45,258 nt of DNA, taken from CAZQGE01 sp964592815. GTDB lineage: Bacteria > Bacillota > Clostridia > Christensenellales > CAG-917. Below, piece after piece: positions 1 to 9,000 of the stretch. The first letter of the stretch is position 1, and the number at the start of each line of letters is the position of its first letter. The stretch is from NCBI GenBank assembly GCA_964592815.1, contig CAZQGE010000006.1, forward strand, positions 1-45,258, written 5' to 3'. A model generated the notes under the pieces. That model made no database searches. It worked only from the letters and a program-made list of their open reading frames with translations, and was not told the origin of the DNA. The position numbers and the translations under genes were made by a program.

Positions 1-158
1 AAAAACCTTTTCAATGTGAGAAAAGTAGCTTGTTTTTTATGTTTGCTCGCTTAGAATTTGCTATGAATGTGCGTTTTCTGATATGGATAATTTTAACTAA
101 TTTGAAAAATGTTTCCATAATAATTATCCTTATAAAGCAACAGCTTTAATTGCAATGA

Positions 159-187
159 TTGACAGCGTAGGTTATCAAAGGTATTAT
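159..187 (+). promoter_or_regulatory. Promoter of the ABC exporter pair
   Basis: TTGACA (159-164), a 17-nt spacer, then TATTAT (182-187), 23 nt before the ATG at 211. The first 158 bases of the window are AT-rich and hold no convincing gene. Confidence 0.6.
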
Positions 188-210
188 TTAACATAATACG
201 GAGATGTGCT

Positions 211-1011
211 ATGTTTGAAAATGCAACCGAAAACTTAAAAAAAACAATGGTTCTTTCAGTCCAAAATTTGTCTAAAAAATATGCAAAACAAAAGAATTTT
301 GCAATAAAAAATATCAATTTTAACGTATATGATGGTGAAATTGTTGGCATTTTAGGCTCAAACGGCGCGGGTAAATCTACTACGCTTAAATGTATAACTG
401 GAATGCTGACTCCAACAAGGGGAGAAATTTCCGTTTGTGGATTTTCTTTGAAAGATAAACCATTGAATGCAAAAGGTTACTTTTCGTTTGTAACCGACAC
501 TCACAGCGTTTTTGAAAAGATGACGGGCATACAATTTATAAACTTTATGGCTGACGTTTACGGAGTTGGAACAGAAGAAAGAAAACTCAGTTTTGAAAAA
601 TTGGAAAAAGTGTTTTGTTTGGGTGATAATATCAACGGTCTAATTTGTCAATATTCACACGGAATGAAACAAAAAATTTGTATGATGGGTTCGCTTATTC
701 ACTCGCCAAAATTGTGGATTTTGGACGAACCTATGATTGGACTTGACCCCTCAACCATAACTTCCGTTATGGCTTTTATGAAAGAATACGCACAAAGCGG
801 AAACAGCATATTGTTTTCTTCGCACAATTTGGACGCTGTAAAAAAGCTGTGTGACAGAACAATTATCATTGACAAAGGCGTTATGCAAGCCGATTTAGAT
901 TTGAGAAAAATTTTGCAAGCCAACCCTGACTATTATTTTGATGAGTTTTATGACAGATTAGACAGCGTGATAAAAGAAAACGCTGAACCATTAACAGCGG
1001 AGGAAAACTAA
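211..1011 (+). CDS. ABC transporter ATP-binding protein
   Basis: This is the cytoplasmic ATPase of an ABC-2 type exporter, 266 residues. Walker A is GSNGAGKST at about residues 49-57 and Walker B is LWILDEP at 168-174, followed by a D-loop and an H-loop histidine in SSHN. The signature is degenerate, YSHGM at 148-152 in place of LSGGQ, as in many ABC-2 ATPases. The ATG at 211 has a GGAG site 6-8 nt upstream; a second Met 12 codons in, where homology begins, is possible. The permease starts 1 nt after the stop, so the two genes form one operon and probably one transporter. The substrate cannot be read from the sequence. Confidence 0.93.
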   Translation: MFENATENLKKTMVLSVQNLSKKYAKQKNFAIKNINFNVYDGEIVGILGSNGAGKSTTLKCITGMLTPTRGEISVCGFSLKDKPLNAKGYFSFVTDTHSVFEKMTGIQFINFMADVYGVGTEERKLSFEKLEKVFCLGDNINGLICQYSHGMKQKICMMGSLIHSPKLWILDEPMIGLDPSTITSVMAFMKEYAQSGNSILFSSHNLDAVKKLCDRTIIIDKGVMQADLDLRKILQANPDYYFDEFYDRLDSVIKENAEPLTAEEN

Positions 1012-1012
1012 T

Positions 1013-2677
1013 TTGCTTAATGCGCTTTTGAAAAAACAATTTCAAGAAGATTTTAGTTTTATGAAACAAAACCGCAAAAACACCGATTGGTGGGGTATGT
1101 TGTTGTCTATCGTGTTGACTTTGACAATTATTGGCGTCGTTGTTTTTATTTTTTTTCAATTTGTAAAAATTTATACGGCAGTTCAAATTGACGGTGTGCT
1201 TGACTTAAAAGCCCGTCAGTATGAGCTTTTGACGCTTACATATACTTTGATAATGGTGGCAAACATTTTCAGCGGAACAAGAGCCATAAAACTTGCAATT
1301 TTTGATAATGCAGATATGAAATTATACAAAGTTATGCCAATTTCGCCCAATGCATTGTTTATATCAAAATTTATTTCTATATATATCAAACAAGTGGTTT
1401 TTTGCTTAATTTCAGTCCTTCCAATCAATCTTACGTTTGGTGTGGTTATGGAAACGGGGGTTGGATATATCTTTTCAACCGTTTTTATTTGTTTGCTTAT
1501 GCCCTTCGTAACCTTGCTTTTTTCTGCATTGTTAAGCCTCCCCGTATTTATAATAAGAAAAGCAATACGTAGCAGATACGTTCTTGCCCTTATTGTTTTG
1601 ACAATTTTAACGGCTGTGGTTTTTTGGGGATATACTGAAATTTTACAATTTTTCAAGAATTTGATTTCAAGTGGAGATATAAGGTTTTTTTTCAATGAGC
1701 AAAGAATGTTTGCAATCATCAAAGCTGTCAAATACTTATATCCTTCAAATGTTTTTGCATCGCTGGCGGTTGGGCTTGAAGTGGGTAAAAACGTCGGAAT
1801 TTTGGTCGCAATAGTTTTGCTTTTTGGCGCGGGTTCATTTGTATGTTCTCACCTTATGTTTAAGGTGGGGCTACAACTTGCAGACGGCGGGAACACAAAA
1901 GCGACAATGATTTCAAAAAACAACTTTTCAAAAAAACATAAACCGTGGGTAAGTTTTTTACAAAAGGAAATTGTTACGGTAATACGCACACCATCATACG
2001 CTTTTTCTTATTTTTCAATTTCGGTTATTATGCCACTTATGGTCTTTTTTTGCACAAAAATGACTTCGGAATTGATTGGGGATATGGCGCTTATTGACTG
2101 TGACCTTCAAATTACGTTAACCGTTGTTTTGTTGTTTACCGTGCTTTGCAATACTTTTTGCGCGACAAACATAAGCAGGGAAGGGAAGGCGTTTTTTACA
2201 CTTAAAACTATGCCTATTGATTTCAAACAGATTTTGAGAGTTAAGATTGGTTTTTGCTCAGTTATATCTGTGCTTGCTACACTTATAAGCGTCATAGCGG
2301 TTTCGGCTTGTGGATACGTTTCGGTTCAAGATGGGGTTTTTGTTTTTTTCTCAGCAACCTTGTTTGGTGAAGCTCAAATTTTGTTTGCAACAAGAAAGGA
2401 CTTCAACCGTCCTAGATTTTTTGACGACGGAATTGACGCCACCGAAAGCAGTTCAACGGCTTCAGCATTGGTGTTGGTCGGCACGTTGATTGCTTTGCTG
2501 TTGGGTGTGTCGTCACTTATATTTGCAATTTTCAGAGGGCTTATTGAAGGACAAAGCGTGGCTTTGTTTACGTACTTGAACTTTTCGTTGATACCGTTGC
2601 TGTTCTTTGTTGTTTCGTTGATATATCTTCTTGTTGGCTTGGACAAAAAGTATGAGGAAATAAGCGAAAACATTTGA
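1013..2677 (+). CDS. ABC-2 type transporter permease
   Basis: This 554-residue polytopic membrane protein is probably the partner of the ATPase just upstream. Hydrophobic segments lie in two blocks (about residues 28-260 and 330-545) separated by a polar stretch near 285-310 (NTKATMISKNNFSKKHK), a two-block layout seen in Clostridia ABC-2 exporters. The start is an unusual TTG at 1013, supported by a GGAGG site inside the end of the upstream gene (about 999-1003) and by the 1-nt gap, which suggests translational coupling. No substrate-specific motif is visible. Lantibiotic or antimicrobial-peptide export or an envelope role are possible but unsupported. Confidence 0.82.
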   Translation: MLNALLKKQFQEDFSFMKQNRKNTDWWGMLLSIVLTLTIIGVVVFIFFQFVKIYTAVQIDGVLDLKARQYELLTLTYTLIMVANIFSGTRAIKLAIFDNADMKLYKVMPISPNALFISKFISIYIKQVVFCLISVLPINLTFGVVMETGVGYIFSTVFICLLMPFVTLLFSALLSLPVFIIRKAIRSRYVLALIVLTILTAVVFWGYTEILQFFKNLISSGDIRFFFNEQRMFAIIKAVKYLYPSNVFASLAVGLEVGKNVGILVAIVLLFGAGSFVCSHLMFKVGLQLADGGNTKATMISKNNFSKKHKPWVSFLQKEIVTVIRTPSYAFSYFSISVIMPLMVFFCTKMTSELIGDMALIDCDLQITLTVVLLFTVLCNTFCATNISREGKAFFTLKTMPIDFKQILRVKIGFCSVISVLATLISVIAVSACGYVSVQDGVFVFFSATLFGEAQILFATRKDFNRPRFFDDGIDATESSSTASALVLVGTLIALLLGVSSLIFAIFRGLIEGQSVALFTYLNFSLIPLLFFVVSLIYLLVGLDKKYEEISENI

Positions 2678-2819
2678 AAAAACTAAGAATAAGAATATAA
2701 CAAGTTTATAAAAAGAGTTAGGACAGCAATATACTTGATTTTTAGGCGCCGTCAAAATAAAGTGGTGTACTAATAAATAAAAAGCAGTAAAAAGCCATAT
2801 TATTTGAGATTGTATTAAA

Positions 2820-2844
2820 AAAAGCGTCGTTTTACGACGCTTTT
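2820..2844. terminator. Bidirectional intrinsic terminator
   Basis: A perfect 11-bp stem (2820-2830 with 2834-2844) with a TTT loop, A-rich on the left and T-rich on the right. It sits between the convergent permease and CofE-like genes and can stop both. The rest of 2678-2914 holds no gene. Confidence 0.85.
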
Positions 2845-2914
2845 AGTTTATTTAGTTCTTATGTATATCTATTGAATAATAAAGAATTTGAATGTTATCA
2901 CTTAATGACGTTTA

Positions 2915-4096
2915 TTACTCAGTTGCGTAGTTATCGAAATAGCCTTGAATGAGAATAATAGGCGTACCCTTGTCACCGCTGCCGCTTGTAAGGTCGCAAA
3001 GTGAACCCAAGAGGTCGGTTAAGCGACGTGGAGTTGTGCCTTGTGAAGCCATATCCGCAACAAGGTTAGACTTTTTCTCTTTGATAAGTTTTTTCATTTC
3101 AGTTTTTGCTTCTTCTCCTTGAAGATTACCAAGTTTGTTATCCGCAAGATACTTCAATTTGATTTCATTTGGTGTGCCTTCCAAACCTTTTGTATAGGCA
3201 GGTGAAACCATTGGGTCCGCAAGTTCCCAAATTCCGCCGACTGGGTCTTTGAACGCGCCGTCGCCGTAAATCATAACTTCAATATTTTTGCCTGTGCGGT
3301 CTTTCATAATTTGTTGCAATTCGTCAACAAACGCTTGACCGTTTCTTGGGAAAAGTTTTACAGAATTGTCTGTCGCAAGGTTACTACCAAGCAATCCGTA
3401 ATTTTCGTTAAAACCGCTGCCGTCAATGCTTTCAGTCAAAAATTCGTCAAGTGAGCAGACCTTTTTTGCGCCCTTTTCAAGCAAAATTCGTTTTGTTCTG
3501 CGTCTTGTGTGAATGTCTGCGTTTATGACGTAATCGGTATATTTCAAAATCGCTTCTGGGCGGTTTGCAAGAATAATCTCCGTTTCGCATACCGCAGTTT
3601 CACGATAAAGTTGGACGTAGTCCATACCCGTGAACGGGTGTTTAATTTCAGGGAATACTTGTCTGAATTCAGCCTCTGTAAAGCTGTCAGAATAAGGATT
3701 TATGTTTGCTTGGTCAAGTTTATCTATGCTGATGAGTGGGTTGCCAACTTCATCGGTTGGATAGCTCAGCATTATGATAAGTTTTTTTACTCCCATAGAA
3801 ATGCCTTTTAAGAGCATTGAGAAACGGTTGCGAGAGAGGATTGGCAAAATCAATCCGACGGTGTTATCTCCAAATTTTGTATGAACGTCTTTTGCGATTT
3901 GTTCAAGGGTTGCGTAATTGCCTTGTGTTCTTGCAACTACAGCTTCTGTAATACCGATAACGTCACGGTCGTGAAATTCAAACTTGCCTTCATAAGACGC
4001 GCTAATTACACTTTCCGCAACCATTTCAGCCAATTTGTCGCCCTTTTTGAATATAGGAGCTTTGATACCTCTGCTGATTGTTCCGATAGTTTGCAT
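2915..4096 (-). CDS. Coenzyme F420-0:L-glutamate ligase-like (CofE domain) protein
   Basis: A 393-residue protein recognised as the F420 ligase (CofE/FbiB-like) family form that occurs in many Clostridia with no known F420. Family-like segments are the start MQTIGTISRGIKAPIFKKGD, the stretch HDRDVIGITEAVVARTQGN, and acidic or glycine clusters later on (IYGDGAFKDPVGGIWELADP; SGSGDKGTPIILIQGYF near the C-terminus). The known ligase adds L-glutamate to F420-0 using GTP; whether this protein does so is unknown, and no other F420 gene is in view. The start is set at the Met preceded by a GGAGG site; an upstream in-frame ATG would add 14 hydrophobic residues but has no such site. Confidence 0.8.
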   Translation of the reverse strand: MQTIGTISRGIKAPIFKKGDKLAEMVAESVISASYEGKFEFHDRDVIGITEAVVARTQGNYATLEQIAKDVHTKFGDNTVGLILPILSRNRFSMLLKGISMGVKKLIIMLSYPTDEVGNPLISIDKLDQANINPYSDSFTEAEFRQVFPEIKHPFTGMDYVQLYRETAVCETEIILANRPEAILKYTDYVINADIHTRRRTKRILLEKGAKKVCSLDEFLTESIDGSGFNENYGLLGSNLATDNSVKLFPRNGQAFVDELQQIMKDRTGKNIEVMIYGDGAFKDPVGGIWELADPMVSPAYTKGLEGTPNEIKLKYLADNKLGNLQGEEAKTEMKKLIKEKKSNLVADMASQGTTPRRLTDLLGSLCDLTSGSGDKGTPIILIQGYFDNYATE

Positions 4097-4128
4097 AGGA
4101 ACCTCCGTAAGTAAAAAATAACATAGAG

Positions 4129-4157
4129 AGAATAACACTAAACTTTATAAATTGCAA
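4129..4157 (-). promoter_or_regulatory. Promoter of the CofE-like gene
   Basis: On the minus strand: TTGCAA (4152-4157), 17-nt spacer, TATTCT (4129-4134), 32 nt before the start codon. It is divergent from the promoter at 4249. Confidence 0.5.
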
Positions 4158-4248
4158 GTGCTGAAAAAAAATATATTGACGCACGAAACCAATTTTATTT
4201 GTAATTTAGCGTGAGTTTTTCGTACTAACACTTTTTACGTTTAATAAG

Positions 4249-4277
4249 TTGTCAGCGGACAGTTAACAGAGTATAAT
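4249..4277 (+). promoter_or_regulatory. Promoter of the Ig-like surface protein gene
   Basis: TTGTCA (4249-4254), 17-nt spacer, consensus TATAAT (4272-4277). The predicted leader is about 70 nt and ends in an AGGAGGT ribosome site. Confidence 0.65.
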
Positions 4278-4353
4278 AAAAAGACTAGCCACAAAAATTG
4301 AATGCTTAAAGCGCATCTAAGGCTCAATTTTGAAATATAGGAGGTCGAACATT

Positions 4354-7185
4354 ATGAGAAAAAAACTTATGGCATTTGTGTTTGTCTTTCCTATTCTATT
4401 GTTGATTATCGTATATTCGACGTTGCATATTGCCATTGTAAAGGCGGATATTCCAGTACAAAAAATAAAAATCACAAACGGAAAAGACGGCTTTTTATTT
4501 ATTGATTTGGCAAACCAAAACGATAGTTACGTTAAAGTTTCGGTATTTCCAGAAAATGCCGCAAACAAAAATTATAGTTTTTCAGTCAAAAATTTTGATA
4601 CGTCGTCATCTGAAAGCGTCATTGAAGTTAACAGTCAAACAGGGAAAATTTCCGCAAACGGTCTTGGGAAGGCAATCATATCCGTTTCAAGCAATGACGG
4701 AAACTTCTCAGACAGCATAATTGCGGTGGTGGGCAGTTCTAAGTGCGTTGATACAGACACTATGATTGTTGACGCAAAAAACTCAAACAGTAAAGTTGCT
4801 TACACAAATGCGGACGATGAAATTGAACTTTTTGCAGATGACGAAAAATACCTTTATATGAAGGCTTTGCCATACAACATTGAAAGTGACCAAATTGAAT
4901 ATTCATCTGACAATGAAGACGTATGCACGGTTGACACGCACACGGGCAAATTGTTGCAAAAAGCTGTTGGGACAGCCAATATTTCTATAAAAATTAAAAA
5001 TGTATTGAATGGCGAAATAACCAGACACGTGAAGATTAAGGTTAAAACCGCTCCGTCATCTATTGCGCCTGAATACGTCTTAAACGTTCAAAACGATTAC
5101 CATAAGACAGTAGGCGACACCATTTTTCAGAAGGCTGACAAGTTTATTAAATATTATGCAAGCGACGCATATCCAGACGCTAATGCAATTTACGTTTGGA
5201 GCGCAGACAATCAAAACGTTCAGTTTGAACAAGTCGGCAACGGCAGAAATTGTAAAATAAAAATTGGTAAAGACGTTGAGACTGATATAACGCTGAAAGT
5301 GCTTGTCAACAACGTTGTCAAAGCTCAAACCACAAGAGCGGTTAAAGCCGTAAACGCTGTTTCTACGTTGTATTTTCAGGAAAGTCAAACAAGTTTTGGA
5401 ATTTTAGGGTTTCCAACTTATGGCAGTCAAAAAATTGAGGATGGCGAGTATGTTCAAGATAAACAAAAACTTGGTCTTATACTTGGCGACAAAGGCGATT
5501 TTACAGCTTTTTATAACCAGGATATTACTCTTTCAGATACGGAAAACTGCCTTAGTTTTGACAAAAGTAACGGAATAAATATCACGGCTACAAAAAATGG
5601 AGTTACAACTTTAACCGCAAAATGGAATTACGCTGATTATTTTGGCGAAAAAGTTGAAAGCAGTCTAAAAGTTAAGGCGGTCAAAGACGGTGTAAACGTC
5701 AATAATTATTTAGATTTGAAAAAGGCTGCTGACGACGTAAAACCGATAGTTTTGTTTTCTGATATTATGCTTGGCAAAAAATCGATGACTGCCGCAGAGC
5801 TTAATGCTTGCATTGGGTTGTTGCCAACAACGTACGATTGGCAGTATTACAAAAACATTAAAGAACAAAGACCAAACGTGTATTATGCTTTGGAGTTTAA
5901 GGCCGATTTACACGGCAATGGATTTGAACTTAACGCAGAAAATATTACAACTGCTTCCGACAGAGTTGGTGCACCGTTGCTTTATAAAGGACCCTTAAAT
6001 TTTGTTGCTATGTCAGAAACCAAGTTTGGCGCAGCGGCTGTTAAGGGGCAGGATAACATTTCGTTTTTGGTGCGTACGGACGGAGTCGTCATTGACAACG
6101 TACAACTTAAGAGCTGCTCAGACAGCTATCTTACCGCTTACGGTTCAATGAACTTGTCAAGGCTAAACAGGGTTGGCACAACGCTGGAAATTATGAGTGA
6201 CAACGTATTGGTTAAGAACTCGCGAATTTCAAACGGACGTACAGTTGTGAGAATATTCGGCGGCGGGGATAGAGGTTATACGGCAAACGGGAACCCTGTT
6301 ATGAGCGATACGTTGGTTGATGCCGAAACTGAAAGAATAAACGTTAAAATTGAAAGTTCAATCTTAAAGAACGCGCGTGAATTTATTGTAAAAATAGGCT
6401 CAAATAGGGCGGTTAAGGCAACGGGAGATACAAGTTCAGACTTCAAAGTCCCTACTCTTAAAGATATATCGAATGTTGACTATAAAGCAGGTGAAAACTA
6501 TTTTGCTGACAACTATTTCAAGCAAAAATATTTGATAGCTGACGTTACGCTGAAAAACAGCATTCTTGAAAGCTCTGGCTTGTTTTCTGTTGGAATTGAT
6601 ACGCATTTCGCAGGGCAATTTTTGCAAGGTATTGCAAGCAATGGACTTGAACTGTTGAAAAGCTGGAAAGACTTGGCAGCGACTTCTTATGCGTGCGCTT
6701 TAAGGTTGGAAGGTACGGTAAAACTGCTTGATTGGAAAAATATTGATATGCTGAACAGCGACACTTTAATTGAATCGGGCAGCAGCGCAAACGCATTTTT
6801 GAAACTTGACATAAAGTCAATGATTAAAAAAGTTGTAAACTCTAAACCGGAAAGTTATTCAAACATTTTGGAAAATGTTGACTCAGTAAGTTATGTGCAC
6901 GGCGGAGTAGCTTTTTTTGGCGGCGGGTTGAATTATTCATTTGTTGACACAAGCAAGTTGACAAATAACCATTTTGGAAAATACAACATAAATTTGAGTG
7001 TGCTTGGTGAAAATGAGCCTCAGTTTTCTGTTTTAGGAACGCAGGCTGCTCTTTTACCGCTTGCCGCAGGAGTAGAAGATTTCAGATTTATGCTTTATAC
7101 GTCAAACGGAGAGTCGTCTTACAGCCAGTTGAAAAGTCAACTGCTTGACGGGACAGCCTATTCTTGGTTTACGGCGGCGGTGTAA
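4354..7185 (+). CDS. Large secreted or membrane-anchored Ig-like (BIG2) and beta-helix protein
   Basis: 943 residues from the ATG that follows AGGAGGT. Residues 6-29 are a hydrophobic signal or anchor after MRKK, ending IVKAD, which could be a signal peptidase I site. Bacterial Ig-like BIG2 features follow: about residues 30-130 (VFPENAANKNY, VNSQTGKISANG, GKAIISVSS) and 155-240 (YSSDNEDVCTVDTHTGKL). At least two more sandwich-like segments come next. From about 490 to 760 there are spaced parallel-beta-helix phrases (LHGNGFELNAENI, NVLVKNSRISNG, VKIESSILKNAREF, DVTLKNSILESS). There is no lipobox, LPXTG or known catalytic motif. The likely role is surface adhesion or glycan binding. The next gene starts 1 nt after the stop. 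Confidence 0.75.
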   Translation: MRKKLMAFVFVFPILLLIIVYSTLHIAIVKADIPVQKIKITNGKDGFLFIDLANQNDSYVKVSVFPENAANKNYSFSVKNFDTSSSESVIEVNSQTGKISANGLGKAIISVSSNDGNFSDSIIAVVGSSKCVDTDTMIVDAKNSNSKVAYTNADDEIELFADDEKYLYMKALPYNIESDQIEYSSDNEDVCTVDTHTGKLLQKAVGTANISIKIKNVLNGEITRHVKIKVKTAPSSIAPEYVLNVQNDYHKTVGDTIFQKADKFIKYYASDAYPDANAIYVWSADNQNVQFEQVGNGRNCKIKIGKDVETDITLKVLVNNVVKAQTTRAVKAVNAVSTLYFQESQTSFGILGFPTYGSQKIEDGEYVQDKQKLGLILGDKGDFTAFYNQDITLSDTENCLSFDKSNGINITATKNGVTTLTAKWNYADYFGEKVESSLKVKAVKDGVNVNNYLDLKKAADDVKPIVLFSDIMLGKKSMTAAELNACIGLLPTTYDWQYYKNIKEQRPNVYYALEFKADLHGNGFELNAENITTASDRVGAPLLYKGPLNFVAMSETKFGAAAVKGQDNISFLVRTDGVVIDNVQLKSCSDSYLTAYGSMNLSRLNRVGTTLEIMSDNVLVKNSRISNGRTVVRIFGGGDRGYTANGNPVMSDTLVDAETERINVKIESSILKNAREFIVKIGSNRAVKATGDTSSDFKVPTLKDISNVDYKAGENYFADNYFKQKYLIADVTLKNSILESSGLFSVGIDTHFAGQFLQGIASNGLELLKSWKDLAATSYACALRLEGTVKLLDWKNIDMLNSDTLIESGSSANAFLKLDIKSMIKKVVNSKPESYSNILENVDSVSYVHGGVAFFGGGLNYSFVDTSKLTNNHFGKYNINLSVLGENEPQFSVLGTQAALLPLAAGVEDFRFMLYTSNGESSYSQLKSQLLDGTAYSWFTAAV

Positions 7186-7186
7186 T

Positions 7187-7918
7187 ATGTCAAATTGCGG
7201 AGTTATACATAGTTTTGAAAGTATGGCTGCGCTTGACGGCAAGGGCGTTAGGTTTGCCGTGTTTATGTCAGGGTGCTCGCTAAGGTGTGTATATTGCCAC
7301 AATCCCGACACTTGGGAGTGTAAAGGAAACAGTTTTTCAGCAAAGCAGTTGACCTATAAAATCAAAAAATATAAACCGTATTTCAAAAACGGCGGTGGAG
7401 TTACTTTCAGCGGTGGTGAACCGCTTTTGCAGGCTGATTTTTTGTTGGAAGCAATAAAGTCCTTAAATGAAGAAGGCATTGGCTGCTTTTTAGATACGTC
7501 GGGCGCGGTGGAGCTTAATGAAACTGTTAAAAGAGTTGTAGATGGTTGTGAAGGCGTAATTCTTGACTTGAAATATGCAAATTCGGACGATTATAAGAAA
7601 TATACAAACGCCGACTTTGAAAAGGTTTTGAAGTTTGGTGATTATGTTGACAAAAACAAAAAAGATTTTTGGTTGAGAACGGTTATTGTGCCAAATATCA
7701 ACGACACTTATGAAGCGATAGAACAATATGCGCAAGTTGCTTCAAGATGGAAAACTGTAAACAAATATGAGTTGTTGGGCTTTCATACGTTAGGTTTTGC
7801 AAAATATGAACAATTAGGCTTAATCAACCAACTAAAAGACGTGGACGCTATGGATAATGAAAAACTTACAAACCTACAAAATTATCTAAACATAATTTAT
7901 AACGTTGAAAAAAGATAA
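7187..7918 (+). CDS. pflA: Pyruvate formate-lyase-activating enzyme (radical SAM)
   Basis: This 243-residue enzyme uses a [4Fe-4S] cluster and S-adenosylmethionine to place the glycyl radical on a glycyl radical enzyme, normally pyruvate formate-lyase. The cluster motif is C30-x3-C34-x2-C37 followed by HNPDTW, as in PflA. The SAM-binding FSGGEPLLQ and the usual family length agree. The ATG is 1 nt beyond the stop of the Ig-like gene and has only a weak GGCGG site, so it may depend on coupled translation. An in-frame upstream ATG (7145) lies wholly within the previous gene and is not favoured. No glycyl radical enzyme is in the window, so the exact target is inferred. Confidence 0.88.
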   Translation: MSNCGVIHSFESMAALDGKGVRFAVFMSGCSLRCVYCHNPDTWECKGNSFSAKQLTYKIKKYKPYFKNGGGVTFSGGEPLLQADFLLEAIKSLNEEGIGCFLDTSGAVELNETVKRVVDGCEGVILDLKYANSDDYKKYTNADFEKVLKFGDYVDKNKKDFWLRTVIVPNINDTYEAIEQYAQVASRWKTVNKYELLGFHTLGFAKYEQLGLINQLKDVDAMDNEKLTNLQNYLNIIYNVEKR

Positions 7919-7943
7919 TATTAAAATCAAAATGATTAAAATT

Positions 7944-7988
7944 AAAAAGATTGAAACCAAAAAGATTGAAACCAAAAAGATTGAAATT
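7944..7988 (+). repeat. Three tandem 15-bp units after pflA
   Basis: Three direct copies of AAAAAGATTGAAACC (the last ends in TT), with a decayed copy at 7929-7943. In one frame they would encode a KKIET repeat in a 70-codon frame that overlaps the end of pflA and the convergent methyltransferase gene. That frame has no ribosome site of its own and is not called as a gene. Confidence 0.7.
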
Positions 7989-8047
7989 AAAAACAATTTA
8001 TTGAGTATGGCGCACGAAAACAGAAAAACTAAAAAATTTGCGCTTGA

Positions 8048-8866
8048 TTATTTTTCCAAAACAAAAATGGAGAAATTTGCAGTTGTCGACAAGCTATTCA
8101 TATTTATTACTTCTTGAATTTTTTCTTGCGACGTGGTATAAAAATACGGTGTCATTGACAGCAATGCTGAAATATCGTATGAATTTTTAAGATTAAAGTT
8201 ATAACTTAATTTCTCGCTTGTTTTCACTTGAAAACCTTGTGTATGCGGTTTGGTTTCAACTTGCCTAACATTTTTTTGATATAGCAATTCTCTTATTTCA
8301 ATAAGATGATTTTCTGCGGGAGATACGGTGATGAGTATGCCGTTATCTTTCAAAACCCGCTTATATTCGTCCATAGCGTATGGCGAAAACACACAGTAAA
8401 TTACGTCAAAACTGTTGCTTTCAAAAGGTAAATCAAAGACGCTTGCAACAAAGCAATTTGCCTCTTTATTGCTCTTAGAACAAATTTTTACGGCGTGTTT
8501 TGAAATGTCCACCGCATAAAACTCATCTGAAAAACCGTTTTCAATGCGCTGATTTGTTATTTTATTTAGGTAATAACCTACACCTGCGCCAGCGTCTAAT
8601 ATGGCGACGTCTGATTGTTCAAACTCATTTATTAAGTCGGAAATTTTGTTCGCAAGTGGCAAATAAAAGTCTTTTTGCAAAAAATCGCGTCGGGCTTGCG
8701 CCATAAGTTTGTTGTCGCCAGGGTCTTTGCTGTGTTTCGCATCGTTCATCAAAAGATTTGCGTAGCCTTCTTTTGAAACGTCAAAAGAGTGTTTGTTTTT
8801 ACAAACGTAAGAATTGCCGTTTTTATATAAATCGCTTTTACAAACAGGGCATTTCAAGATTTTCAT
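8048..8866 (-). CDS. rlmA: 23S rRNA (guanine-N1)-methyltransferase, RlmA/TlrB family
   Basis: 272 residues. The N-terminal zinc ribbon is C6-x2-C9 ... C22-x3-H26 (KCPVCKSDLY ... VCKNKHSFD), followed by the family phrase GYANLL and the SAM-binding AILDAGAGVGYYL near residue 95. RlmA enzymes methylate N1 of G745 or G748 in helix 35 of 23S rRNA; which base this one modifies is not visible. The start codon has no Shine-Dalgarno site, but a promoter lies exactly where a leaderless mRNA would begin at the ATG. The gene converges on pflA and diverges from the U32 gene. Confidence 0.85.
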   Translation of the reverse strand: MKILKCPVCKSDLYKNGNSYVCKNKHSFDVSKEGYANLLMNDAKHSKDPGDNKLMAQARRDFLQKDFYLPLANKISDLINEFEQSDVAILDAGAGVGYYLNKITNQRIENGFSDEFYAVDISKHAVKICSKSNKEANCFVASVFDLPFESNSFDVIYCVFSPYAMDEYKRVLKDNGILITVSPAENHLIEIRELLYQKNVRQVETKPHTQGFQVKTSEKLSYNFNLKNSYDISALLSMTPYFYTTSQEKIQEVINMNSLSTTANFSIFVLEK

Positions 8867-8872
8867 AAAGGA

Positions 8873-8901
8873 ATTATAACGCTAAACCGAATCAAAGGCA
8901 A
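8873..8901 (-). promoter_or_regulatory. rlmA promoter, predicted leaderless start
   Basis: On the minus strand: TTGCCT (8896-8901), 17-nt spacer, perfect TATAAT (8873-8878). Only 6 nt (TCCTTT) separate the -10 box from the ATG, so transcription is expected to start at or next to the A of the start codon. Confidence 0.65.
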
Positions 8902-8944
8902 TTATTCTCAAATAAAAGCTAAATAGAAAAAACAATGCCATTCC

Positions 8945-8973
8945 TTGTTATGGCAACGAGATTATGTTAATAT
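8945..8973 (+). promoter_or_regulatory. Promoter of the U32 family gene
   Basis: TTGTTA (8945-8950), 17-nt spacer, TAATAT (8968-8973), followed by an AGGAG ribosome site and ATG at 9001. Confidence 0.6.
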
Positions 8974-9000
8974 AGAAATAGAGTTTTTAGGAGAATAAGT

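Noticed and set aside
1..158. Partial gene at the left edge
   Set aside because: No frame with coding character or ribosome site enters from the left.
1216..1731. 171-codon minus-strand frame
   Set aside because: Shadow of the permease gene; no start signal and low-complexity composition.
7905..8117. 70-codon plus-strand frame with KIETK repeats
   Set aside because: It overlaps both pflA and the convergent rlmA gene, has no clear ribosome site and is made largely of a short DNA repeat.
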